Positions 1 through 7,823 of a stretch of DNA of 64,000 bases are shown in pieces. Made by a program: the position numbers and the translations under genes. The notes beneath the pieces are model-generated. The model worked only from the letters and a program-made list of their open reading frames with translations. It did no database searches and was not told the origin of the DNA. Every line of letters begins with the position of its first letter. Position 1 is the stretch's first letter. Source of the stretch: a bacterium (lineage in GTDB: Bacteria; Zhuqueibacterota; Zhuqueibacteria; Residuimicrobiales; Krinioviventaceae); contig JAKQIY010000059.1 in NCBI GenBank assembly GCA_029561455.1, forward strand, positions 85,321 to 149,320, written 5' to 3'.

Positions 1-2165
1 TTAAACCAATTGAGCAGGCTCACCCCGGCGCGCCGGGCGGGCGAACCGGTCATTAAAGCAACGCCGGCGGCGCTGTCCGGTAATGCCAGTCCGCACAACA
101 ACTGCGGGTCAACATCCATGGAACCGCTAGCAAACAGCTCATTGCCCCGGTTTTGCCAATAGGCGCGGAAATCGGCAATATTATAAAACACCCGCTGTTC
201 ATCAGGAATATCCAGGTCACGGTAATAAATAATCGCCCCGGTTTTGGCGTCAGGTCCGCTGTAATACAGGTTATGATGCAGTACATGAGAATGATCCGCC
301 ACATCGGCGATGCTCAATTGGTACCAGGCGTTTCCGGTAAATATGTTATTAATGATCGTTTCATTACGCGCTTCGCGCACTCCTGCAAGAGTGGTAACCA
401 CGGCAAGACCGGCTTTGTAACCGGCATACTCGCAATAACCGTTGCCGATAATGGTATTATTCAGCACATAGCAGCCGGAACTGGCGGTAAGGGCAATACC
501 CGGGCCGTCGTTGCCGAAACAGATATTATTATAAATCCAGGTGCTGTCCGCGCCCTGGTCGGCAATGATACCATTGCCGTCGCTCCACCAGTCCCAGCCA
601 GTTTCCCCGGCTGTGCCCTGGCGATTGTTATAACAAAGGTTTTGCCGCACAATATTATCAGGCCCCATACCATGAATGTTAATCCCGCTGCAGCCACCGT
701 GCATCCAGCCATTGGCGAAAGATTTATTGTTTTCAATAACATTACGACGCCCCAGAACGCTGATGCCCCAGGCGCCATTGCCACTGCAGGTATTGCCCGC
801 AACCAGGCACTCTTCACAATTTAACAACGAAATAGCCGAAGCGCCCAGGTTAGATATTTTATTGTTAATAATTTTAACATTATGTATAAAGGCATCTGCG
901 CCATCCACATAAATTCCATGCCCGGCTTTGCCGCCCTGTTGCGGGGTTTTTACCCAGGCGGTATTATAATCGCTTTTATCAACTGTGGCGGGATAGCAGA
1001 GATCATAGATCTCGTTACCTTCAATCGTAATATCATTTGTGGAAATGATATTTATGGCTGAATAGCTTTTTACAATCTGGAAAACCGAATTGCCGGGAGT
1101 GCCGTATATGATGTTATTGCTTATACTATTCCCGGCGCCGGCCTGGTAAACGCTGAGTTGTTCGGAATGATCGGCTAACAGCGACCAGTTCTCCCTGAAT
1201 GTATTTCCGTCTACCAGGTTATCTGCTGCTCCCTTTCCCCGGATTGTTAATGTATAATCGCCGTGGTTTTCACTGAACAGGCAGCCGGAAACAGTGGTGG
1301 AATGAGTGTTAATTAAAAAACAGGCACTGCCGGAATTTTGCACAAAATCGTTACCGGTTACAATATTGTAACCCGGCGCTATATCCCCCGCGTCGTATTG
1401 ATCATTCTCGATGCCCACATACAGGGCAATTTTTTCCAGGTATTGAAAAGTATTTTGGGTGATCAGGGTATTGGAGGTTCCGGCGCACCACACCCCGCGG
1501 TCGGTTAAATTATTACCCGGCTGCGATTGGGTAAAATTATTACTTTTGATTCTGTTCAGTTCTCCACAATCTTGTAGATAGATATGTGAATCCCACACCC
1601 GTTCGCCATTACCGTTGTCCTGAAATTCGCAATCGGAAATTTCATTAAAAAAACTGCTGTTTTTCAAATGAACGGTCGCCGACCCGGCATTATTTTTAAA
1701 AACACACCGGGAAACCAGGCAATAATGGGAATTATCGAGCAACAGGGCTTTACGATCCTCCGGGGAATCACGGAATTCCAAGCCGATCAGGTGTATATAC
1801 GATACGCCGTTGAGGTTAACGGCATAAGAACCGTTCCAGTCGGCCGCAGTGAGTACGGGTTTCTCTTCGGGATAGTTAGTAATTACTATGGGCTGCACAT
1901 CATTGCCGGAATTAGTGATCATTACCTGTTCAGGGTAATTGCCGGAACGTATTAGAACTGAATCACCGGGCTGAATAACTGATGCGGCTTTGGCAATGGT
2001 TTTGAATGGCCCTGCGGGTGCATTTATATCGATCGGCTCCAGGCCATTGTATTGGTCGTCGCCTGATGATTGGGAAACATACCAGGTTATTGCTCGTCCA
2101 GTCAGGGGATAGAAACAAACTAATACCAATACAAATAACAGAAAATTTTTCACTTTTACTCTCAT
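1..2165 (-). CDS. Secreted right-handed beta-helix protein (3' end outside window)
   Basis: Reading leftward from the ATG at 2165, this frame stays open for 721 codons and runs off the window edge, so the C-terminus is missing. The first ~25 residues (MRVKVKNFLLFVLVLVCF...) form a signal peptide. Next comes a segment (WYVSQSSGDDQYNG...PFKTIAKAASVIQPGDSVLIRSGNY) typical of the DUF1565/pectate-lyase-like N-cap, then many irregular ~22-residue turns rich in Asn ladders (NTFRENW, NNKISNLG, NNICFGNDG, NNTIIGNG). That is the signature of a parallel right-handed beta-helix (NosD, polysaccharide lyase or epimerase-like). It presumably binds or cleaves a polysaccharide outside the cytoplasm. No catalytic set could be assigned, so the substrate is unknown. 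A TTA at positions 1-3 is out of frame and is not the stop. Confidence 0.85.
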   Translation of the reverse strand, partial: MRVKVKNFLLFVLVLVCFYPLTGRAITWYVSQSSGDDQYNGLEPIDINAPAGPFKTIAKAASVIQPGDSVLIRSGNYPEQVMITNSGNDVQPIVITNYPEEKPVLTAADWNGSYAVNLNGVSYIHLIGLEFRDSPEDRKALLLDNSHYCLVSRCVFKNNAGSATVHLKNSSFFNEISDCEFQDNGNGERVWDSHIYLQDCGELNRIKSNNFTQSQPGNNLTDRGVWCAGTSNTLITQNTFQYLEKIALYVGIENDQYDAGDIAPGYNIVTGNDFVQNSGSACFLINTHSTTVSGCLFSENHGDYTLTIRGKGAADNLVDGNTFRENWSLLADHSEQLSVYQAGAGNSISNNIIYGTPGNSVFQIVKSYSAINIISTNDITIEGNEIYDLCYPATVDKSDYNTAWVKTPQQGGKAGHGIYVDGADAFIHNVKIINNKISNLGASAISLLNCEECLVAGNTCSGNGAWGISVLGRRNVIENNKSFANGWMHGGCSGINIHGMGPDNIVRQNLCYNNRQGTAGETGWDWWSDGNGIIADQGADSTWIYNNICFGNDGPGIALTASSGCYVLNNTIIGNGYCEYAGYKAGLAVVTTLAGVREARNETIINNIFTGNAWYQLSIADVADHSHVLHHNLYYSGPDAKTGAIIYYRDLDIPDEQRVFYNIADFRAYWQNRGNELFASGSMDVDPQLLCGLALPDSAAGVALMTGSPARRAGVSLLNWF

Positions 2166-2284
2166 TATAGGTTCTTGGCAGGAATAAAGAAACAAAAACT
2201 ATACCAACAAAATAATTTTAAGAACTGATTTAAATAAAACCGGATGATTCATTAATTTTGAATACTATACCAATTCAGTAACAG

Positions 2285-2364
2285 AATGGGGTCTTGCCCG
2301 GTATAAAGAAAAATATCTTTATTTGGGAAAAAGAGTTGAAAAAATACCAGATTTTAATCAGGAT
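2285..2364. repeat. Truncated copy of a ~103 bp palindromic element
   Basis: These ~80 bases (starting aatggggtcttgcccggtat) match the left and middle part of the complete element at 2658-2760 with few differences, in the same orientation. The matching right inverted end is absent; the sequence stops matching about 20 bp before the MITE at 2386. It reads as an older copy that lost its right end. Confidence 0.7.
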
Positions 2365-2385
2365 GTCTAGGCCGCAAGCTTCTCC

Positions 2386-2598
2386 GGGGCTGTATCAAAA
2401 GCCCCAATTTACCAAAAATCATTTAAAACATAAAGCATCAAAACAAACTTGTCATTTCGAGCGAAGCGAGAAATCTTGTTTTTACAATATTTTAAATACG
2501 AAAGATTCCTCGTCGCTTCGCTCCTCGGAATGACATGAAAGGCTTTTTTACTCAAATTTGTATACTGGTCTACTTTTTGTGGCTCTTGATACAGCCCC
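2386..2598. mobile_element. MITE-like element, copy 1 (213 bp)
   Basis: The element is bounded by inverted ends GGGGCTGTATCAA and TTGATACAGCCCC (13 of 13). Inside is a long imperfect hairpin whose arms contain tcgagcgaagcgagaaatct and its diverged complement, a sequence motif very common between genes in Bacteroidetes-like genomes. There is no transposase frame. A second copy with the same ends and order lies at 20241-20450. The ends resemble those of some DDE insertion sequences (ggctgtctcaaaa type), so mobilisation in trans by such a transposase is inferred, not seen. Confidence 0.75.
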
Positions 2599-2657
2599 GC
2601 GTAAGTTGGATGCAAAACTTGGTTACGCAAATAGTTATTAATTATAGTTTTTTGTAG

Positions 2658-2760
2658 GATGGGGTCTTGCCCGGTATAAAGAAAAATATCTCTATTTTGG
2701 AAATAGAGTTGAAAAAAATACCAGATTTCTAATAAAGCAATACCAGGGCAAGCCCCCATC
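2658..2760. repeat. Complete 103 bp palindromic element
   Basis: The ends are near-perfect inverted repeats of ~20 bp: GATGGGGTCTTGCCCGGTAT at the left, and the right end reads GATGGGGGCTTGCCCTGGTAT on the other strand. The middle is AT-rich and non-coding. A truncated direct copy lies at 2285-2364, on the other side of the MITE. It is probably a small non-autonomous element or a structured intergenic repeat. The remainder of 2166-2966 is AT-rich with no coding frame that I can support. Confidence 0.7.
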
Positions 2761-2910
2761 AAATGTTGACTTGTGACTTACAGTCATCCAGACAATGTAT
2801 TGCATCACACTTACAATAAAAAAATTACCATAATTTTTTATTATAGGTTCCTGTATATGGATAAAAAAATTGTTGAAAATGAAACAAATTTTTATTAACA
2901 TACGTAAAGT

Positions 2911-2929
2911 AAATGACTATCAGTCATTT
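2911..2929. promoter_or_regulatory. Perfect palindrome, probable TetR operator
   Basis: AAATGACT-ATC-AGTCATTT is a perfect 8 bp inverted repeat with a 3 bp centre, 37 bp before the start of the TetR gene. TetR/AcrR regulators bind such 15-20 bp palindromes and repress their own operon, so this is the likely operator for the whole efflux operon (inference from position and symmetry). Confidence 0.65.
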
Positions 2930-2966
2930 TATTGATTGGTAATTAAAGAATTCAGGAGAGTTAAGT

Positions 2967-3605
2967 ATGGGAATTCAGGAACGACGGGAACGTGAAAAAG
3001 AACAGCGTAAAAATGCCATTCTTGATGCGGCGGAACGGGTTTTTTTCTCCAAAGGTGTAACGGCTGCCACGATGGATGATGTTGCCGATGAAGCAGAATT
3101 GAGTAAGGGAACTCTATATTTGTATTTTACCAGCAAGCAAGAGTTGTACCTTGGTATTCACCACCGCGGCTTTGACCTGATGGAAAATCTATTCATAAAA
3201 GCGGTCAAAAATAAAAAAACCGGTCTGGAAAAGATTAAAGCTGTTGGCGAAGCCTATTTTAAATTTGCCTGTGAGTATCCCGATCATTATAAAGCTATCA
3301 TGTATTTTGAAAATACCGGTATGGATTTCACTGAACAGAACTTTTTTAGCGATCATCTCAAAAATCATGGACATAAAGTTATGCAATTTGTGGAAAACCT
3401 GATTCGCGAAGGCATTCAGGACGGTTCGATCAACAACTCTCTGGATGCGGAAAAACTTGCCTACCTGCTTTGGGGACAAACATCCGGTATTATCCAGATT
3501 GTTATGAAAATGAGTAAACATCCCGATTTTGGAACCAGCTTTACACCGCCGGAGTTGTTTAAAGAATTTATGCACATGACAGAAAAAATTATTAAAGCCA
3601 AATAA
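2967..3605 (+). CDS. TetR/AcrR-family transcriptional regulator
   Basis: This 212-residue protein carries a typical TetR N-terminal helix-turn-helix at about residues 15-62 (ILDAAERVFFSKG...TMDDVADEAELSKGTLYLYF), followed by an all-helical ligand-binding domain. A good ribosome binding site (aggaga) precedes the ATG. It is the first gene of an operon with a membrane fusion protein and an RND pump, 23 bp upstream of the former, and a perfect palindrome sits just upstream. It should therefore repress the pump until a ligand is bound. The ligand cannot be inferred from the sequence. Confidence 0.93.
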   Translation: MGIQERREREKEQRKNAILDAAERVFFSKGVTAATMDDVADEAELSKGTLYLYFTSKQELYLGIHHRGFDLMENLFIKAVKNKKTGLEKIKAVGEAYFKFACEYPDHYKAIMYFENTGMDFTEQNFFSDHLKNHGHKVMQFVENLIREGIQDGSINNSLDAEKLAYLLWGQTSGIIQIVMKMSKHPDFGTSFTPPELFKEFMHMTEKIIKAK

Positions 3606-3628
3606 ATACTACCAAACAAGAGGGAAAT

Positions 3629-4699
3629 ATGAACAAATTAGCAGGCAGACTCCTGATTCCAGTTTTAACAATTGCAATTACTCTGGTGAACTGCAAATCA
3701 GGCGGGGAACAATTACCGGTAACCGATCAATTAACAGTAGAAGCCCGGCCGGTTTTGGAAAAAGAAATTTTAACTACCATACATACAAGCGGAATTCTGC
3801 AATCTAGCGCGGCAACCAAACTGTCCTTCAAGATCGGCGGCATTGTGGAAAAGATCCTGGTGCGGGAAAGCGAAACTGTTACTAAAGGTCAGACGCTGGC
3901 GGAACTGAAAATGACAGAAATAAATGCCCAGGTTGAACATGCCAAAACCGCCCACGATAAAGCGATACGCGATTATGAACGCGCTAAAACATTGTATGAC
4001 GGCAGTGCGGCATCTTTACAGCAAAAGCAGGACGCCGAATCCGGTTTGCAAATAGCTGTTTCCAACCTGAACATTGCGGAATTTAATTTACGCTATGCTA
4101 AAATAACCGCTCCGGAAAACGGTAAAATCCTGAAAAAACTTATGGAAGAGAATGAACTGGTCGATGCCGGGTACCCGGCCCTGGTTTTTGGCTCTACCGA
4201 TAAAAGCTGGATCATCAAAGCTTACCTGACCGATCAGGATATTATCCGGGTGCATTATGGAGATACAGCCCGCGTCAGGTTCGATGCCTGGCCGGAAAAG
4301 TCCTTTAAAGCAGTGGTCAGTGAAATATCCGAAGCGGCCGAAGCTAACAGTGGTTTGTTCAAAGTAGAACTGCGCCTGGTCGATAAACCATCACGATTCA
4401 TAAGCGGACTGGTTGCCCAGGTCGATATTTTCAACTCTTCGCAACAACGCTGTTTGTTTGTCCCAATCAGCGCGCTGGTTAAAGCCGACAGCGATAGCGG
4501 CTATGTTTATATTGTTCAAAACGATACTGCGAACAGTGTGCCGGTAAAAATTATTGCTCTTTATGAAAACGAAATCGCCGTGATGGGATCGCTGCAAAAA
4601 GGCGACCAGGTAATAACTGCGGGCGCTCCATATCTGAAAGATGGGGATAGGATTAATGTAGCGCCAACAGAGGTCGCAAAAATGGAGGTTGGCCAATGA
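3629..4699 (+). CDS. RND efflux periplasmic adaptor (membrane fusion protein)
   Basis: The 356-residue HlyD/AcrA-type adaptor links the inner-membrane pump to an outer-membrane channel. The N-terminus is a signal sequence ending in a probable lipoprotein site (LVNC, Cys22; Asn at -1 is unusual). A split lipoyl/barrel-sandwich domain lies around residues 60-90 and 150-185, with an ~60-residue coiled-coil hairpin between (QVEHAKTAHDKAIRDYERAK...), then beta-barrel and membrane-proximal domains. It overlaps the pump gene by 4 bp (ATGA), so translation is coupled. No TolC-type gene is present in the window, so the outer-membrane channel must be encoded elsewhere. Confidence 0.93.
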   Translation: MNKLAGRLLIPVLTIAITLVNCKSGGEQLPVTDQLTVEARPVLEKEILTTIHTSGILQSSAATKLSFKIGGIVEKILVRESETVTKGQTLAELKMTEINAQVEHAKTAHDKAIRDYERAKTLYDGSAASLQQKQDAESGLQIAVSNLNIAEFNLRYAKITAPENGKILKKLMEENELVDAGYPALVFGSTDKSWIIKAYLTDQDIIRVHYGDTARVRFDAWPEKSFKAVVSEISEAAEANSGLFKVELRLVDKPSRFISGLVAQVDIFNSSQQRCLFVPISALVKADSDSGYVYIVQNDTANSVPVKIIALYENEIAVMGSLQKGDQVITAGAPYLKDGDRINVAPTEVAKMEVGQ

Positions 4700-7600
4700 A
4701 TCCTGTCCGGTTCTCGGTTGAAAACCATCATTTTACCATCATGGTGGTTGTTTTGCTTATTTTCTTTGGCCTCTTTTCAATAAAAAAAATGCCCAAGTCG
4801 GAAAACCCGGCGGTTGAACCTCCCGGAGTATCAATTATTGTTATTTATCCGGGCGCGACTCCCGATGATATTGAAGAACTGATCTCCTCGCCGATCGAAG
4901 AAGCCGTTAATGGCGTGCAGGATGTTGACGATATTTATTCCACCAGCGGCAACGGTTTCAGCTCGATCTGGGTCGAGTTCGATTTCGGGGTGGATATTGA
5001 TGATGCTTATAATCATGTAACGGAAAAGATCACCAGTATCCGTAACGATCTGCCTGATAATATTACCAGCCTCGAAGTGACCAAGTGGGATCTGGATGCG
5101 GTAAACATCATCGAACTGGCGTTAATTTCGGAATCCGCTTCCTATCGTGATCTGGAACGGCAGCTTGAGCTGTTAAAAAAAGAAATCGAGCGTCTCAACG
5201 GCATCCGCGATGTCGAAATGCACGCCCTGCCCGAACAGCAAGTGCGAGTTTCCATCAACCTCGAAAAAATGGCGCAGCTGGGCATTCCCCTCGACCGGGT
5301 GATCGGTATGATCCAGACTACCAATTCCAGTATCCCCGGCGGTAAAATCGACCTCGGCGGTCGTAATTTCAATATTACGACCGGCGGCTCTTTTGAAAAT
5401 CTGGACGATATTCGCAATACCCGCATTCCCGCCGGCAATGGCCAAACACTTTATCTGAAGGATATTGCCGCCGTTGCATATACCGACGCCGATATGGAAC
5501 ACCATGCGCGTTTCAACGGCAAACGGGCTGTGCTGCTGACCGCCAATCAAAAAAAGGAAACCGATATTTTTCAGATCATCGATCGCATCAAAGTTAAAGT
5601 CGCTGCCTTTGAAAAAGAACTACCCCCGGACATGGAAATCCAAATCGCCTTTAACCAGGCGGAAAGCGTTTCCCATTTTACCAGCGATTTCCTGATGAAC
5701 TTGCTGGAAGGTATAATCCTTGTCGGTGTGGTCATCTGGTTAGGCATCGGTACCCGCCCCGCGCTGGTGGTTATGCTGACTATCCCCGCCTCTATTTGCA
5801 TTGCCATGGGATTTCTTCATTCCAGCGGCTATGGCATTCAGCAAATGACCATTGCCGGTCTGGTGATAGCCCTGGGGATGCTGGTAGACAATGCTATCGT
5901 AATATGCCAGAATGTAAACCGGCTGATCACGCTTGGTGAAGGTTTGAAAGAAGCCGCCATTCACGGCGCCAGCCAACTGGGCGCTTCGGTCGCCAGCGGC
6001 ACGGTAACAACCTGCATCGCCTTTATGCCGATCTTGTTGATGAAAGACGTAACCGGTCAATATGTGCGCAGCATGCCGCTCACGGTTATTTATACCTTGC
6101 TGGCTTCATTGCTGCTGGCGCTGATTTTTGCGCCTTATTTATGCAGCCGCTTTTTAAAAATTGAACAAGCCGCGCGTAAAGGGAAAATCCAGATATGGAT
6201 TGAAAAACTTGTAGAGACATCCTATCGTAAAGCCCTGAAAAAAGCCCTGAACAAACCGGGAATAATTATCACAATATCCATAATTGGCTTTTTTATCAGT
6301 CTTGGTTTTATTCCTCTCATCGGCGTCAGCATGTTCCCCAAAGCGGACAAGCCAATGTTCTTTATCGATATATCCACGCCTAGCGGCACCAGCCTGGAGA
6401 CCACCAACAAGGTTGTACTCCGGGTTGAAGATATTTTGTTGAATAAAGATTACCTGCAGCATTATGTCAGCAATATCGGCGGCGATAATCCGCGCCTTTA
6501 TTACAATGTCATCCCGCAGCAATCCAAATCTAATGTGGGACAAATTTATGTGCAGATCAAAGAAGAATTCAGACAGGACATTCCGCAGATCATCGAACAA
6601 TTACGCAGCGAATTCCGCTTCGTTCCCGGCGCCAAGATTGAGCTCAAACAACTGGAACAGGGCCATCCTAACGATGCCCCGATTGCTTTTGTCGTAATCG
6701 GCAAGGATATTGAAAAGATCAAGCAGTTATCACAACAGGTTGAAAAGATGTTCCATAATACGGCAGGACTGATCAATATCAGGAACCCGATGGATAGCGA
6801 AAAAACCGATCTGCGCTTTCGCATAAACCGGGATAAAGCCGCTATGCTGGGGTTAACCCTTGCCGATATCGACATGACCATCAGGGTATGCCTGTCCGGT
6901 TATGCCGCTTCTTCTTTCCGCGATTCGGATGGTGATCTTTATGATATTGTGGTGCGCCTGCCCATCAAAGAATCTCCCAAACTGGAAGATTTTGATCGTA
7001 TCTATATCACTTCGCCGGCAGGAGCAGCTATACCGCTTAGGCAAATAGCCGCAATCGAATTCGATTCCAGTCCGGTAACAATATATCATTATCAACTTGA
7101 ACGCAGCAACACCATAATGGCCGATGTGCTGCCGGGTTTTTCGGTAGACAAAAAAGCCAATGAACTCATTGAAAAATTGGACGCTTTCGATTGGCCGGCC
7201 GGATATTACTATCATGTCAGTGGGGAAAAAGAAGCCCAGGGAGAATCCTTTGGCGGGTTGGGAGCTAACTTTATCATAGCCCTTATCGGTATCTTTGCCA
7301 CACTGGTGTTGCAATTCAAATCGTTTCGCCAGCCGTTCATTATCTTTACTACCATCCCGCTGGCGATCATCGGGGCGATTCTGGCTTTACTGGCAACCGG
7401 CAATTCGTTTTCGTTTACCGCCATGATCGGCTTAACCAGCCTGGCCGGAATCGTTGTCAACAATGCCATTATTCTCGTAGACTATGCTAACGAGCTGCGC
7501 CGCGGCGGTATGGAGTTGGAAACGGCCGTGCAGGTTTCCAGCGAAACCCGCTTTATGCCCATCCTGCTCACCGCAACCACGACCATCGGCGGCCTGCTGC

Positions 7601-7743
7601 CCCTGACTTTGTTCGGCGGTACCATGTGGGGGCCGATGGGTTGGGCGATCATCGGCGGATTGACCACCTCCACCTTCCTCACCCTGTTTGTAACCCCGGT
7701 GCTTTATAAATTGTATACCGGAAAAGAAAGCGCACAATCCTGA
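4696..7743 (+). CDS. RND-family efflux pump (HAE1/AcrB-like inner-membrane transporter)
   Basis: At 1015 residues this has the usual length and layout of an RND pump: TM1 at the N-terminus, a large periplasmic porter loop, a block of five to six TM helices (~330-540), a second porter loop, and a C-terminal TM block (~855-1005). The proton-relay region of TM4 reads GMLVDNAIV, with Asp-Asn instead of the Asp-Asp of AcrB, and TM10 reads IVVNNAIILVDY, without the lysine of AcrB; other HAE1-like pumps show similar changes. It is driven by the proton (or ion) gradient and expels hydrophobic compounds. It is the last gene of the TetR-adaptor-pump operon and ends just before a strong hairpin. Confidence 0.95.
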   Translation: MNPVRFSVENHHFTIMVVVLLIFFGLFSIKKMPKSENPAVEPPGVSIIVIYPGATPDDIEELISSPIEEAVNGVQDVDDIYSTSGNGFSSIWVEFDFGVDIDDAYNHVTEKITSIRNDLPDNITSLEVTKWDLDAVNIIELALISESASYRDLERQLELLKKEIERLNGIRDVEMHALPEQQVRVSINLEKMAQLGIPLDRVIGMIQTTNSSIPGGKIDLGGRNFNITTGGSFENLDDIRNTRIPAGNGQTLYLKDIAAVAYTDADMEHHARFNGKRAVLLTANQKKETDIFQIIDRIKVKVAAFEKELPPDMEIQIAFNQAESVSHFTSDFLMNLLEGIILVGVVIWLGIGTRPALVVMLTIPASICIAMGFLHSSGYGIQQMTIAGLVIALGMLVDNAIVICQNVNRLITLGEGLKEAAIHGASQLGASVASGTVTTCIAFMPILLMKDVTGQYVRSMPLTVIYTLLASLLLALIFAPYLCSRFLKIEQAARKGKIQIWIEKLVETSYRKALKKALNKPGIIITISIIGFFISLGFIPLIGVSMFPKADKPMFFIDISTPSGTSLETTNKVVLRVEDILLNKDYLQHYVSNIGGDNPRLYYNVIPQQSKSNVGQIYVQIKEEFRQDIPQIIEQLRSEFRFVPGAKIELKQLEQGHPNDAPIAFVVIGKDIEKIKQLSQQVEKMFHNTAGLINIRNPMDSEKTDLRFRINRDKAAMLGLTLADIDMTIRVCLSGYAASSFRDSDGDLYDIVVRLPIKESPKLEDFDRIYITSPAGAAIPLRQIAAIEFDSSPVTIYHYQLERSNTIMADVLPGFSVDKKANELIEKLDAFDWPAGYYYHVSGEKEAQGESFGGLGANFIIALIGIFATLVLQFKSFRQPFIIFTTIPLAIIGAILALLATGNSFSFTAMIGLTSLAGIVVNNAIILVDYANELRRGGMELETAVQVSSETRFMPILLTATTTIGGLLPLTLFGGTMWGPMGWAIIGGLTTSTFLTLFVTPVLYKLYTGKESAQS

Positions 7744-7759
7744 TTCAAGTAAACAGGTT

Positions 7760-7797
7760 TACCAGCAACGCCGCCGACGGCGACGGCGTTGCTGGTA
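7760..7797. terminator. Strong hairpin between convergent genes
   Basis: A perfect 14 bp stem (TACCAGCAACGCCG with its complement, 10-base loop) sits between the stop codons of the RND pump (+) and the phosphodiesterase (-). There is no clear T-run on either side, so this may be a bidirectional or Rho-assisted terminator, or an RNA-stabilising hairpin. Confidence 0.6.
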
Positions 7798-7823
7798 TTA
7801 AACAATATTGCCTTGCTAATTAA

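Noticed and set aside
153..824. Long plus-strand open frame opposite the beta-helix gene
   Set aside because: It is the antisense shadow of the beta-helix coding frame: no ribosome site, no recognisable domain, and the minus-strand frame has a signal peptide and family signature.
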